The notes: generated from the letters alone by a model not told the origin. 42,625 bases of DNA from JAAZGD01 sp034003765 (GCA_034003765.1 JAVEXZ010000016.1:1-42625), one strand, 5' to 3'. Positions 17,684 to 26,692 are shown, numbered from the stretch's first letter. A program made the numbers and translations.

Positions 17684-19138
17684 ATGGAAAAGATTAAAAA
17701 AGATCAGATCAAGCCATCGTTTGGAATTGCATTATTAGTAGTTATTTTTATGTTTGCTCTGCTTGTAATCCAGGTCGTACAATTAGGAGGCCCGGATATT
17801 CACATGTCACTGATATTTTCCATCGCATTTGCTACTGTAGTATTAATGGTTACAGGAACTAGATGGAAGAGGATTGAGGATGGAATAGTTCATGGATGTA
17901 AAATTGCTACTATTCCTATGATGATCCTTATGCTTATCGGGGTATTAATTCCTTCCTGGATTGCATCAGGAACAATCCCAGTTCTTATTTACTACGGACT
18001 ACAAATGATTTCACCTTCAATGTTCTTGTTTACTGCCGCTTTAATTTGTGGTGTTGCATCTATTGCAACAGGAAGCAGTTGGACAACAGGAGCAACATTT
18101 GGTGTTGCATTTATGGGCATTAGTTATGGACTAGGAATCCCAGCACCAATGGCGGCAGGTGCAATTATTTCCGGAGCTATTATTGGAGACAAACTCTCTC
18201 CACTATCTGACTCCACTAATCTTGCAGCTGGTGTTTCCGAGGCTAACCTCTTCAAACACATTAAGAGCATGTTCTACACAACTGTTCCCGCATTTGTTAT
18301 TGCACTAGTACTTTATTTGATAATGGGTATGAAATATTCTGCTGATACCATTGATACCACAGCAACAGACACTATATTAGGTGGTTTAATGGCTAACTTT
18401 AATATCACACCCGGAATTGCTATTATCACAATATTACCCCTAGCCTTAGTAGTATTTATGGCAGTTAAAAAAATCAGTGCTATGGCGGTAATGGTTGCTG
18501 CATCTCTGTTTGGAATGTTCATTGCAATGTTTGTAAACGGTTATAGTCTTTATGAAATGATGGGTTTCATGAACTATGGGTTTAGCATTGATACAGGCAT
18601 CTTTGATGTAGATAAGCTCTTAAATCGAGGTGGACTCCAGTCAATGATGTGGACGGTTTCTCTTGGATACTTGGGTTTGAGTTTTGGCGGTATTTTAGAA
18701 AAAACTGGAACACTAGAAACATTATTGGATAAGATGGCTGGAGCTACAAAGAGTGCAAAAACACTTATTCCTACCCATCTATTATCCTCAATACTAGTTA
18801 ATATGCTATCTGCTAGTCAGTATGTAGCTATATTGATACCAGGCAGAATGTATCTTCCCGCTTACAAAAAGTTGGGTATTAGAAGCGATGTTGCTTCTCG
18901 AGTATCTGAAGACGGTGCCACAGTTACATCCCCATTGGTTCCTTGGGGCCTTTGCGGAGTGTTCTTTACTGGAGCATTGGGAGTTGCCACATTAGATTAT
19001 CTACCATACACATTCCTTGCCTTGTTCGTTCCAATTATTTCAGCCCTTTATGCTGTAACAGGCAAGTTTATATGGTATAACACTGAAGAGGAACAGGCAG
19101 CAATTGAGGCAGCAGATCAGAGTCTTACAGAACAATAA
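17684..19138 (+). CDS. nhaC: NhaC-family Na+/H+ antiporter-like transporter
   Basis: From ATG 17684, preceded by AAGGAGG, the protein has 484 residues and about eleven hydrophobic helices. The NhaC family exchanges sodium (or organic solutes in some members) for protons or other ions. Family-like segments are IPMMILMLIGVLIPSWIASGTIP, ATGSSWTTGATFGVAFMGI, GAIISGAIIGDKLSPLSDSTN and EDGATVTSPLVPWGLCGVFF. An upstream open frame of 39 residues lacks a start signal and is dismissed. It heads the accessory block, 25 nt before the M20 peptidase gene and likely cotranscribed. The context with hydrolases suggests uptake or exchange of an amino-acid-like compound coupled to ions, as an alternative to pure pH homeostasis. 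Confidence 0.87.
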   Translation: MEKIKKDQIKPSFGIALLVVIFMFALLVIQVVQLGGPDIHMSLIFSIAFATVVLMVTGTRWKRIEDGIVHGCKIATIPMMILMLIGVLIPSWIASGTIPVLIYYGLQMISPSMFLFTAALICGVASIATGSSWTTGATFGVAFMGISYGLGIPAPMAAGAIISGAIIGDKLSPLSDSTNLAAGVSEANLFKHIKSMFYTTVPAFVIALVLYLIMGMKYSADTIDTTATDTILGGLMANFNITPGIAIITILPLALVVFMAVKKISAMAVMVAASLFGMFIAMFVNGYSLYEMMGFMNYGFSIDTGIFDVDKLLNRGGLQSMMWTVSLGYLGLSFGGILEKTGTLETLLDKMAGATKSAKTLIPTHLLSSILVNMLSASQYVAILIPGRMYLPAYKKLGIRSDVASRVSEDGATVTSPLVPWGLCGVFFTGALGVATLDYLPYTFLALFVPIISALYAVTGKFIWYNTEEEQAAIEAADQSLTEQ

Positions 19139-19163
19139 ATAAAAGGATTGGAGTAGTGGTGTT

Positions 19164-20351
19164 ATGAAACATGACGAAGTATTAGAACTAACGAAAAAAT
19201 TAATCTCTTTTGAAAGTCCATATTTTCAAGAGGCAGAGATAATAAGTTATGTCCATCAGTGGTTTCATGACAAAGGGCTCCCAGTTAGGATTCATGACTA
19301 TCATGAAAGTAAGATTACTGGGCATAAAGGTCAAAATGTTGTAGTGGAGCTGACTGGTCAATTACCAGGACCTGTTATCTGTTTGAATGGTCATCTGGAT
19401 ACCGTTAAGCTTAGTGGGAGCTGGACAAAAGAACCCTTTGAAGGAGATGTAGAAGGTGATAAAATGTACGGTGTTGGCTCCCTTGATATGAAGTCGGGTT
19501 GCGCCGCTACAATGGTTGCATTAAAGAAATTCGCATCTAGGGGCACTCCCTTTAAGGGTAAAGTTTTAGCCACATACGTTTCTGTAGAAGAAGGACCTTA
19601 TGGTATGGGAACAAATGCTCTTATTGATGAAGGTATAATCAAAGATGTGGACATATCAATAGTTACAGAACCATCTTCTGGTTTCACCCAAATTCCTTTT
19701 CCTGTTGTGTGTTTAGGGGCTAGAGGGGGGTATGGATTAGAAGTAGAATTCTTCGGAGAATCCGCTCACGCAGCATTGCCTAAAGAAGGCAAAAGCGCAG
19801 CACTTGATGCAGCGAGATTCATTCAAGAAGTAGAAAATATAGACTATATCGAGGATGAATTCCTAGGTAAGGGAGCAGCATGTGTTGTAGCTGTAGAATG
19901 TGATGGAGGCGCTTGCAGTGTTCCGGATTATGCAAAGGTAAAGCTATTCTGGCATATCGTAGTTGGAGAAGACGAAGAAACAATAAAAAATGAAATAGTA
20001 AAGGCTATCCAGCGAGGTAAAGTGGAATCGGAATACAAGATTAGTTTTCGCGATGCTCCAAGTGAAGGTTCCAAGGGATTTATGCCTTATGTAGTAGATA
20101 GAGACAACCCTTTTGTAGAAACCTTCTATAAGTCGGTTAGGGCTATATGCCATAAGGAACCAGAAACTGCATACTTTCAAAGCATCGGGGACTTTAACTA
20201 CTTGGGTTCTAGAATAGGTGCACCAGTAATTATTTTCGGACCAGGGGGAGAAGGTTTTCACGGAGACGATGAATACGTTTTAATGTCAACTGTGAAAGAT
20301 ACCTCTGATGTAATAAATGACTATCTAGAAAATCTATTAAGACCAGAGTAA
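19164..20351 (+). CDS. M20 family metallopeptidase / deacylase
   Basis: The 395-residue protein belongs to the ArgE/DapE/carboxypeptidase G2 group of dinuclear zinc hydrolases. Metal ligands and catalytic residues are visible: His77 and Asp79 in NGHLDTV, Asp108 in GVGSLDMKSG, the glutamate pair at 142-143 in SVEEG, and the late histidine in EGFHGDDEYV. The dimerisation domain sits between about 180 and 300 with GESAHAALPKEG. Such enzymes cleave N-acyl amino acids or short peptides; the exact substrate cannot be read. It follows the NhaC-like gene by 25 nt, so a transported compound may be its substrate. A strong terminator follows. Confidence 0.88.
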   Translation: MKHDEVLELTKKLISFESPYFQEAEIISYVHQWFHDKGLPVRIHDYHESKITGHKGQNVVVELTGQLPGPVICLNGHLDTVKLSGSWTKEPFEGDVEGDKMYGVGSLDMKSGCAATMVALKKFASRGTPFKGKVLATYVSVEEGPYGMGTNALIDEGIIKDVDISIVTEPSSGFTQIPFPVVCLGARGGYGLEVEFFGESAHAALPKEGKSAALDAARFIQEVENIDYIEDEFLGKGAACVVAVECDGGACSVPDYAKVKLFWHIVVGEDEETIKNEIVKAIQRGKVESEYKISFRDAPSEGSKGFMPYVVDRDNPFVETFYKSVRAICHKEPETAYFQSIGDFNYLGSRIGAPVIIFGPGGEGFHGDDEYVLMSTVKDTSDVINDYLENLLRPE

Positions 20352-20364
20352 AATGATCCAGATT

Positions 20365-20403
20365 AAAGCGACCAGAAGAAATATAGTATCTGGTCGCTTT
20401 TTT
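20365..20403 (+). terminator. intrinsic terminator after the M20 peptidase gene
   Basis: AAAGCGACCAGA (20365-20376) pairs perfectly with TCTGGTCGCTTT (20389-20400) over a 12-nt loop, followed by more T. This splits the accessory block into two transcripts. Confidence 0.9.
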
Positions 20404-20554
20404 CAAATCCTCAATTATTCTATAGGGCCCACAAGACTATTAAGAGGCCTATAAGCTTGTAAATTATTTCTGCAAAGATATTATATATGTAGACTAGGAC
20501 AATACTATATCTAAAACTATCTCTAAAATGAAATCTTAAAGAGGGTGAATAACA

Positions 20555-22180
20555 GTGAAAGCTAAAGCTATTAAACAAATACCTATGGATTTGCTTCTTG
20601 TAAATGGGCCAATATATACCATGAAGTCTGAGGGAGAAAAAATTGAGACTCTAGGCATAAAGGGTGGAAAAATAATATATGCAGGGGATAGAGACTCTCT
20701 GGACCTTTCTCTAGTAGAAGAAATTATAGATCTAAAGGGAAAAGCAGTTCTTCCAGGTTTGGGTGATTCTCACCTTCATCTCTATGCCTACTGTCAAAGC
20801 TTGACATCAGTAGGTCTAGAAGAAGCTAGAAGTATAGATGATTTAATGGCCATAATGAAAAAAGAAATTATGAACACTCCCCCAGGATTATGGGTTAAAG
20901 GCGTAGGCTTTGATCAAACAAAATTTAGGGAGAATAGACTGCCTACCCGTCAAGATTTGGATAAAATCAGTCAAGAAAACCCAATTGTGGTCCGAAGATG
21001 CTGTCTCCACATGTTAACGGCTAACAGCCTTGCTATAGAAATGGCTAAGATTACCCCCAAAGAGCTTGAAGAGTTCGGAGACCTTATAGAAAAAGATGAA
21101 AATGGGAATCTTAGCGGAGTGTTTAGGGAAAGATCAACCATAATTTTTGATGATATAATTCCTGATACTCTAAAAGATCCAAAGATAAGGAGAACAATAT
21201 TTAATGGTGTATTAAAAGATATGTCAGCAAGGGGTATGACTTGTATTCATACTTATGCTGCACAAATTTGGAATTATGAAGAAGATATAAATAATTATTT
21301 GGAACTTGACCGTGAAAATCTCTTGCCTCTAAGAGTTACAGTTAATCTAGATGAATTTTGGATTCCCGAGGATGAAAGCTCAAGCAAAGAAGACCCCTTC
21401 AACAAGGTGGAACTTGGAGCTTATAAAATTTTTACTGATGGGTCTTTAGGCGCCAGATCTGCAGCTCTTTTTGAAGACTATAGTGATGAACCGGGTACAA
21501 GAGGAATAATTGGCCCTTCTCAAGAGCTTAGAAAAAAAATTGAGGAAGCAGTAGGAAGAGGCCTTCAATGTGCAATACATGCCATAGGTGATAGGGCCAT
21601 GGAAGAAACCCTTGATGCTATTGATTGGGTACTTGAAAAAGGAAAACCTAAGAATCCTCTTCCTTTTAGGGTTATACATGCCCAAATGGTAACAGATAGA
21701 CAGAGGGAAAGAATGAAAAATATGCCCCTGATCTTAGATATACAGCCAGTATTCCTATGCACAGACCTTTACTGGATAAAAGATAGGTTGGGCCCTGAGA
21801 GAATGAAATACTCATACATATGGAAGACTCTCATGGACCAGGGCCTACTAATGACTGGTGGTTCCGACTGCCCAGTAGAGACTTATGACCCCCTAAAAGG
21901 AATTCATGCAGCAGTAAACAGGCAAGACATAGATGGAAACCCAGAGGGAGGATTTATGGCTAAAGAAAAACTATCTCTTTATCAAGCATTTTGCCTTTTT
22001 ACCAAAAACATTCACTATGCCACTGGGAACCAAGACAATCTAGGAACTCTGGAGAGGGGGAAATTTGGTGATTTCGTCGTGTTCAGACAGGATCCTTTTA
22101 CTATTGATCCAGAAGATATACTTAAACTAGAAGTAGATATGACATACTTAGCTGGTAAAAAAGTATTCGAAAAAGAATGA
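20555..22180 (+). CDS. YtcJ-like metal-dependent amidohydrolase (first copy)
   Basis: The 541-residue protein is an Amidohydro_3-type hydrolase. Metal-binding residues appear in the usual order: His73 and His75 in GDSHLHLYAY, YKIFTDGSLGARSAAL where the bridging residue lies, HAIGDRA, RVIHAQMV and GGSDCPVETYDP. The C-terminus (GTLERGKFGDFVVFRQDPF) closes the small beta domain that starts at the N-terminus. It lacks a signal peptide. YtcJ-like enzymes split amide or formyl bonds of varied substrates; none can be named here. The start is GTG 20555 with GAGGGTGA upstream. A second member lies 79 nt downstream; the two share the family fold but differ widely in sequence. Confidence 0.85.
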   Translation: MKAKAIKQIPMDLLLVNGPIYTMKSEGEKIETLGIKGGKIIYAGDRDSLDLSLVEEIIDLKGKAVLPGLGDSHLHLYAYCQSLTSVGLEEARSIDDLMAIMKKEIMNTPPGLWVKGVGFDQTKFRENRLPTRQDLDKISQENPIVVRRCCLHMLTANSLAIEMAKITPKELEEFGDLIEKDENGNLSGVFRERSTIIFDDIIPDTLKDPKIRRTIFNGVLKDMSARGMTCIHTYAAQIWNYEEDINNYLELDRENLLPLRVTVNLDEFWIPEDESSSKEDPFNKVELGAYKIFTDGSLGARSAALFEDYSDEPGTRGIIGPSQELRKKIEEAVGRGLQCAIHAIGDRAMEETLDAIDWVLEKGKPKNPLPFRVIHAQMVTDRQRERMKNMPLILDIQPVFLCTDLYWIKDRLGPERMKYSYIWKTLMDQGLLMTGGSDCPVETYDPLKGIHAAVNRQDIDGNPEGGFMAKEKLSLYQAFCLFTKNIHYATGNQDNLGTLERGKFGDFVVFRQDPFTIDPEDILKLEVDMTYLAGKKVFEKE

Positions 22181-22259
22181 GATACTAAGGCTAAAGATAA
22201 AATCATTTGTTATAATGGTATAAGAATAAAAAAAGCTGTTTTTAAGAAGCGAGGTTATC

Positions 22260-23792
22260 ATGAGCACTGATTTGTTGATAATAAATGGAAAGTGTCTTTC
22301 CATGGTAGATGGTGACGTCTTCGATTGGGTTTTTATTCGAGATGAACATATTGAAGATATAGGCAGTGGAAAAGACTACAAAAAATACCTTGGTGGTTCC
22401 ACAAAGATTATTGATGCCAAGGGAAGCTCTGTGTTGCCGGGGTTTATAGATAGCCATTTTCATGTTGTACAGGCATCATTAAACTCTAGAAGTGTAGATC
22501 TTAATGCAGCTAAATCTTTTAAGGATATTGGTGAAGCAATTGCCCGAGCGGCAAAGGAAAATCCTGGCAAAGCCATTAGGGGGATCAGATTAGATCGGCA
22601 GAACTTAAAAGAAAATCGTATGCCAGACAGGGTGTTATTAGATAAGTACTGTAAAGATGTTCCCGTTTTTATCAACAGTGTTGAATATCAAACCAGTTCC
22701 CTTAATACCTATGCCTTACTATATTACAAAATTCCTTTCACCTTAACTGGAATAGAATTTGATGAAAATCAAGTGCCTACAGGAGTGATATCAAAACAGG
22801 CAAATATGATCCTAAGAGAGAATGTACTTAGAAATATTCCAGATAGCACTAGGCTAGAGGCGGTAACAGGATTTTTAGAAAGTGTAGTAGCTTGTGGAAT
22901 TACAACTGTAAACGCAATGGAAGGTGGAAGACTATATAGCGACAAAGATGCGGACTTTATTTATGAGTATTCAGATCGTTTGGCTATAGATGTGGCCTTG
23001 TTTTATCAAACTATGGATACTTCTAAAATCAAGCAGATGGGTTTAGGAAGGATTGGAGGCTGCCTCTATGTAGATGGCACATTTGGGGCCAGGACTTCTG
23101 CCCTATCCTTTGAATATGCCGATGCCCCCGGGAATATGGGAGGGCTTAACTTTACCCAAGAAGAGTTGAATGACTTCGTATTAGAATGTTATCAAAACCA
23201 CCTCCAACTTGGCCTATATACTATTGGAGACAGGGCAATAGAGCAAGCTATTACTGCCCACGAATATGCTTTAGAGCGAACAGGGGTAATAGGTTTGCGA
23301 CATCGGCTAGAACATGTGGAACTTCCTACAAAAGAACATATTCTCAGGGCTAAAAATCTTGAGCTTATATTTTCCATGTCTCCGACCTATGAAACAATTT
23401 GGGGAGGACCAAAAAAACTCTATGCAAAACGATTAGGGGATAATTATAAGATCACAAACCCTTTTAGAGAAATTATTGAAGCAGGGGTTGTGGTTTGTGG
23501 AAGTTCAGACTGCGATGTAACTCCAGCTGATCCCCTATTAGGAATTTATTCTGCGGTAAACCATCCTGTGGAAGAACATAGGGTAGACTTATATGATGCA
23601 ATAAAAATGTTCACCATTAATGGAGCCTATGCTATTTTTGAAGAAGAATCTAAAGGTAGCTTGGAGGTTGGGAAAATAGCAGATCTTGTTATATTGGATA
23701 CTGATATAATGGAAACTCCAGAAGATAAAATTGATAAGATAGCTGTGAATACTACTATTAAGAATGGAAAGATTATATTGAATAAATTATAG
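22260..23792 (+). CDS. YtcJ-like metal-dependent amidohydrolase (second copy)
   Basis: The 510-residue protein has the same family plan as its upstream neighbour: GFIDSHFHVV with His66 and His68, LYVDGTFGARTSALSFEYADAPG, YTIGDRAIEQAI, RLEHVELPTKEH and CGSSDCDVTPADPLLGIYSAVN, then the closing small domain GSLEVGKIADLVILD. The first paralogue has IHAQMV where this one has LEHVEL, and GGSDCPV against GSSDCDV, so the substrate pockets probably differ. GCGAGG precedes the ATG. The regulator gene follows after about 100 nt that contain an inverted repeat. Confidence 0.84.
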   Translation: MSTDLLIINGKCLSMVDGDVFDWVFIRDEHIEDIGSGKDYKKYLGGSTKIIDAKGSSVLPGFIDSHFHVVQASLNSRSVDLNAAKSFKDIGEAIARAAKENPGKAIRGIRLDRQNLKENRMPDRVLLDKYCKDVPVFINSVEYQTSSLNTYALLYYKIPFTLTGIEFDENQVPTGVISKQANMILRENVLRNIPDSTRLEAVTGFLESVVACGITTVNAMEGGRLYSDKDADFIYEYSDRLAIDVALFYQTMDTSKIKQMGLGRIGGCLYVDGTFGARTSALSFEYADAPGNMGGLNFTQEELNDFVLECYQNHLQLGLYTIGDRAIEQAITAHEYALERTGVIGLRHRLEHVELPTKEHILRAKNLELIFSMSPTYETIWGGPKKLYAKRLGDNYKITNPFREIIEAGVVVCGSSDCDVTPADPLLGIYSAVNHPVEEHRVDLYDAIKMFTINGAYAIFEEESKGSLEVGKIADLVILDTDIMETPEDKIDKIAVNTTIKNGKIILNKL

Positions 23793-23845
23793 GGGTGTCA
23801 TATTTCGGCTAATAATTTGGGGGTTTTCTTAAAAGGGGAGAAAAA

Positions 23846-23882
23846 TATAATCTGCTATCTTTTTAAGGATAATCAGATTATA
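23846..23882 (+). promoter_or_regulatory. inverted repeat ahead of the BTAD regulator gene
   Basis: TATAATCTG (23846-23854) and CAGATTATA (23874-23882) are perfect reverse complements with a 19-nt loop. The left arm contains a -10-like TATAAT; the right arm abuts the AGGAGAG ribosome-binding site of the next gene. It may be an operator for autoregulation or an RNA hairpin limiting translation. Confidence 0.6.
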
Positions 23883-23893
23883 GGAGAGAATGT

Positions 23894-25060
23894 ATGCTTT
23901 CAATCAATATGCTTGGAGAGATTAATATTACCTATAAGGGCGAAAAAATTGTGGACAGTCTAAGCAATAAGACTGTGGCCATGATTTGTCTTTTGGTGCT
24001 TAATCGGGACAAAGATCTCAGTAAAGAAAAGATAGGATACTATTTTTGGCCAGATAGCAGTGAAGAAGCAGCGAAATATAATGTGCGGTATAATTTATGG
24101 ACAATTGGAAAGCTTATACCAAAGGATGCCGCTGGGGAAACCCTAATAATATCAGGTAAAGACTGTTGTAGTATTAACAATAAATATAGATTTTCTTGTG
24201 ATCGTATTATTTTAGACTCCTACAATCCTAAAGGTAATAGTTCAATAAATGATTTACTCCGACTCAAAGGGCTTTTCAAAGGGGATTTTTTAGAAGGGAT
24301 GTACCTAAAAAATTGCAATGAATTTAATGAGATGATATTATTCGAAAGGGTAATATGCCAAAAAATACAAGTGGAACTGCTTGAAGAACTGGCCAGCCGC
24401 TATGAAGCCGCTGAAGGATTTGAAGATAGCTTAAAAACCCTAGAAGAGATGATGGTTATTGAACCTTACAACGAAGCATTTGCTTATAGAATAATGAATA
24501 TGTATTCACTTATTGGCAACCGAACTGCAGCAATAAATTTCTACAAAAAATTCGAGCATTTTTTAAGAAACAATTTAGGGATTTCTCCAGATGCTGAGTT
24601 ACAGCTTTTTTATTCCAACTTAATAGAAAGCCCCACAACTTCTGTTTTAGAGGGTAAAGGGAAAAAGGCGGATAAAAAACAAAAACTTGAAATCCGTGCT
24701 TTGTGTATACCAGAGGTAGATTTTTTTTGTATTTCTGAAATTATAGGGCAGGTTCTTGAGAAAGGAAACAAAGCTTATATGTTGAAGCTGGATCGGCAGA
24801 CAATTTATGATTTAGGATATATCTACAATGACCTGATAAATGAATATGATGGGAATGACTTTAATGATAGTAAAACCATTGTTCCTGTGCCATTTGTGAG
24901 AATTATTAATGGTTTTTACAAATTCATTAATCATTCTACAGAGGTTTACGATATTGATTGTTACATAGAAAATGCGGACAAAATTGATGACATTTCCCTT
25001 GAAATTCTGAACTATATAAAGAGCAAAGAAATTATAAATTTTCACATAAGCGGAATGTAA
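23894..25060 (+). CDS. SARP/BTAD-type transcriptional regulator
   Basis: The 388-residue protein starts with LSINMLGEINITYKGEKIV, the hallmark of OmpR-like winged helices in SARP regulators (about 1-95), with YYFWPDSSEEAAKYNVRYNLWTI as the recognition part. The BTAD helical-repeat domain follows (about 100-255), containing LFKGDFLEGMYLKNCNEFNEM, ELASRYEAAEGFEDSLKTLEEMM and NNLGISPDAELQLFY. The last ~130 residues form a soluble domain I do not recognise; there is no NTPase or receiver domain. Such regulators usually activate neighbouring metabolic genes, so the two amidohydrolases are plausible targets. The ATG has AGGAGAG upstream. The ligand is unknown. Confidence 0.85.
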   Translation: MLSINMLGEINITYKGEKIVDSLSNKTVAMICLLVLNRDKDLSKEKIGYYFWPDSSEEAAKYNVRYNLWTIGKLIPKDAAGETLIISGKDCCSINNKYRFSCDRIILDSYNPKGNSSINDLLRLKGLFKGDFLEGMYLKNCNEFNEMILFERVICQKIQVELLEELASRYEAAEGFEDSLKTLEEMMVIEPYNEAFAYRIMNMYSLIGNRTAAINFYKKFEHFLRNNLGISPDAELQLFYSNLIESPTTSVLEGKGKKADKKQKLEIRALCIPEVDFFCISEIIGQVLEKGNKAYMLKLDRQTIYDLGYIYNDLINEYDGNDFNDSKTIVPVPFVRIINGFYKFINHSTEVYDIDCYIENADKIDDISLEILNYIKSKEIINFHISGM

Positions 25061-25162
25061 ATGTGAAGCAAAAATTTATTGGGCCAAATTTTTTGGGCTA
25101 AAAATTATTTCTAAATTTCCCAACTTGTAATCTTCAATGGATAGCATATATATGTAAAGTCC

Positions 25163-25191
25163 TTGCACCATTGGAGGTTTTCTAGTATAAT
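25163..25191 (+). promoter_or_regulatory. sigma-A promoter of rpsU-yqeY
   Basis: TTGCAC (25163-25168), a 17-nt spacer and a perfect TATAAT (25186-25191). It shows that rpsU has its own promoter, independent of the accessory block upstream. Confidence 0.85.
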
Positions 25192-25258
25192 ATCGGTGTT
25201 ATGAGGTGAATTTAGGTCAGTTTGCCAGTTCTTATAAGTCAGGAGGTGAGTTGGGAAC

Positions 25259-25438
25259 ATGGCACAAGTAATTGTAAGAGAAAATGAAGGCATTGAGAGT
25301 GCTCTTAAGAGATTTAAGAGATCATGCGCAAGAGATGGCGTGATGTCTGAACTTCGAAAGAGAGAGCATTATGAAAAGCCCAGTGTAAGAAAAAAGAAAA
25401 AGTCTGAAGCTGCTAGAAAAAAAGCAAAAAAATTCTAG
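25259..25438 (+). CDS. rpsU: 30S ribosomal protein S21
   Basis: The frame encodes 59 residues: MAQVIVRENEGIESALKRFK, then RSCARDGVMSELRKREHYEK and a lysine/arginine-rich tail ending in KKAKKF before TAG. This is canonical S21, a small basic protein near the 3' end of 16S rRNA that helps initiation. AGGAGGTGAG (25241-25250) precedes the ATG by 8 nt. yqeY follows 16 nt later, the normal pairing. In related genomes rpsU lies next to the HIT gene; here the two are separated by the accessory block. Confidence 0.97.
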   Translation: MAQVIVRENEGIESALKRFKRSCARDGVMSELRKREHYEKPSVRKKKKSEAARKKAKKF

Positions 25439-25454
25439 ATATTGAGGTGAAGCA

Positions 25455-25901
25455 TTGACCTTAAAAGAAAAATTAATGGCTGATTACAAAATAGCCATGA
25501 GAGAAAAAGACCAAGTAAGAAAAAATACAGTTAGCTTAGCTCGTGCAGCCATTAAGCAGTATGAGATAGACAACAGGGTAGACCTTGAAGAGAGAGACAT
25601 TTTAGCCATTTTACAAAAACAGGTAAAAATGAGAAAAGATGCCCTTGCTGACTTTGAAAAAGCAGGCAGAACAGACCTACTAGAATCTTATAATGCAGAA
25701 ATTAAAGTGTTGGAAGAGTATTTGCCAGAGATGTTATCATCAGATGCAATCTTAAAGGTTGTCGAAGAAGTTGCCCTAGGGCTTGGCATTGAAGGCGGTA
25801 AAGAAAACATAGGCAAATTGATGGGACCAGTTATGGCCAAATTAAAAGGCCTTGCAGGTGGAAATGAAGTCAAAGAAGCCATTCAAAAATTTCTGGGATA
25901 A
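25455..25901 (+). CDS. yqeY: GatB/YqeY domain protein
   Basis: The 148-residue protein is a stand-alone YqeY domain, related to the tail of the amidotransferase GatB that contacts tRNA. It contains LKEKLMADYKIAMREKDQVRKNTVSLARAAIKQYEID, the VKMRKDALADFEKAGRTDL segment and the C-terminal GKENIGKLMGPVMAKLKGLAGGNEVKEAI. Its precise role is not established. Translation starts at TTG 25455 with GAGGTG upstream; no ATG gives the full conserved N-terminus. It is cotranscribed with rpsU and ends at a strong terminator. Confidence 0.94.
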   Translation: MTLKEKLMADYKIAMREKDQVRKNTVSLARAAIKQYEIDNRVDLEERDILAILQKQVKMRKDALADFEKAGRTDLLESYNAEIKVLEEYLPEMLSSDAILKVVEEVALGLGIEGGKENIGKLMGPVMAKLKGLAGGNEVKEAIQKFLG

Positions 25902-25916
25902 GTAAAAAGAAATTAG

Positions 25917-25948
25917 CGGTACGACTTCTGGTCGTACCGTTTTATTTT
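25917..25948 (+). terminator. intrinsic terminator after yqeY
   Basis: CGGTACGAC (25917-25925) pairs perfectly with GTCGTACCG (25931-25939) around TTCTG, followed by TTTTATTTT. Confidence 0.93.
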
Positions 25949-25973
25949 GCAGTGATTTATAAAAGAAGAAAGA

Positions 25974-26606
25974 ATGAGGCTTATAATGGTTGTATTTCTC
26001 CAAGGATTAACTATGGGAATTGCATATGTTGCTCCTATTGGTCTGCAAAATTTGTTTGTAATTAATACGGCTCTTACACAAACAAGAGGCCGAGTATATG
26101 CAACGGCACTAATAGTAGTTTTCTTTGATATAACCTTAGCCCTTGCTTGCTTTTTTGGTATAGGGCTCTTAATAGAGAGGTGGATGCCTCTCAGGATTGG
26201 GATTTTACTTGTAGGAAGCCTTTTGGTTTTATGGATAGGGATCAACTTAATTCGTACCAGAAGCACCTTAGATACTTCTAAAAGTGTAAACATTCCATTA
26301 TTGAAAGTGATTTGGTCGGCTTGCGTTGTTACTTGGTTTAACCCCCAAGCCATAATTGATGGCACCATGATGTTAGGAGCCTTTCGTGCTGCTTTAGACC
26401 CTTCAATGTCGCAATTTTTCATTCTAGGAGTTGCAGTAGCCTCAACCCTTTGGTTCTTGGGTATATCCACCCTAATTACTTTTTTCAGCACTAAGTTCAC
26501 TGATAAAACCCTTAATTGGATTAATATAATTTGTGGGATAATAATTGTTTTCTATGGCATTAGACTCTTTGTTGGTTTTCTTGTTTTGATTAAAGATTAC
26601 TTATAA
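25974..26606 (+). CDS. LysE/ArgO family amino-acid exporter
   Basis: The 210-residue protein is almost entirely hydrophobic with about six membrane helices. It carries the family start FLQGLTMGIAYVAPIGLQNLFVINTAL and the ACVVTWFNPQAIIDG segment with the conserved NP, as in LysE/ArgO exporters of basic amino acids. The substrate is inferred by family only. It has a terminator on the left and a separate promoter to the right, so it is probably expressed alone. The ATG at 25974 is preceded by AAGAAGAAAG, and an ATG 12 nt later is possible. Confidence 0.88.
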   Translation: MRLIMVVFLQGLTMGIAYVAPIGLQNLFVINTALTQTRGRVYATALIVVFFDITLALACFFGIGLLIERWMPLRIGILLVGSLLVLWIGINLIRTRSTLDTSKSVNIPLLKVIWSACVVTWFNPQAIIDGTMMLGAFRAALDPSMSQFFILGVAVASTLWFLGISTLITFFSTKFTDKTLNWINIICGIIIVFYGIRLFVGFLVLIKDYL

Positions 26607-26692
26607 CTAAGAAAGGCTGGGATTTTTGAGAAAGACAATAATAACAGTTTACAATTTTAACTGACATATGTTATAAATAGAAGTAGTAGCAG

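Noticed and set aside
25061..25162. Terminator after the BTAD regulator
   Set aside because: GGGCC and GGGCT blocks near 25081-25098 are direct repeats and do not form a stable stem.
25111..25293. Minus-strand open frame of 60 residues
   Set aside because: It overlaps the rpsU promoter and start and has no coding features.
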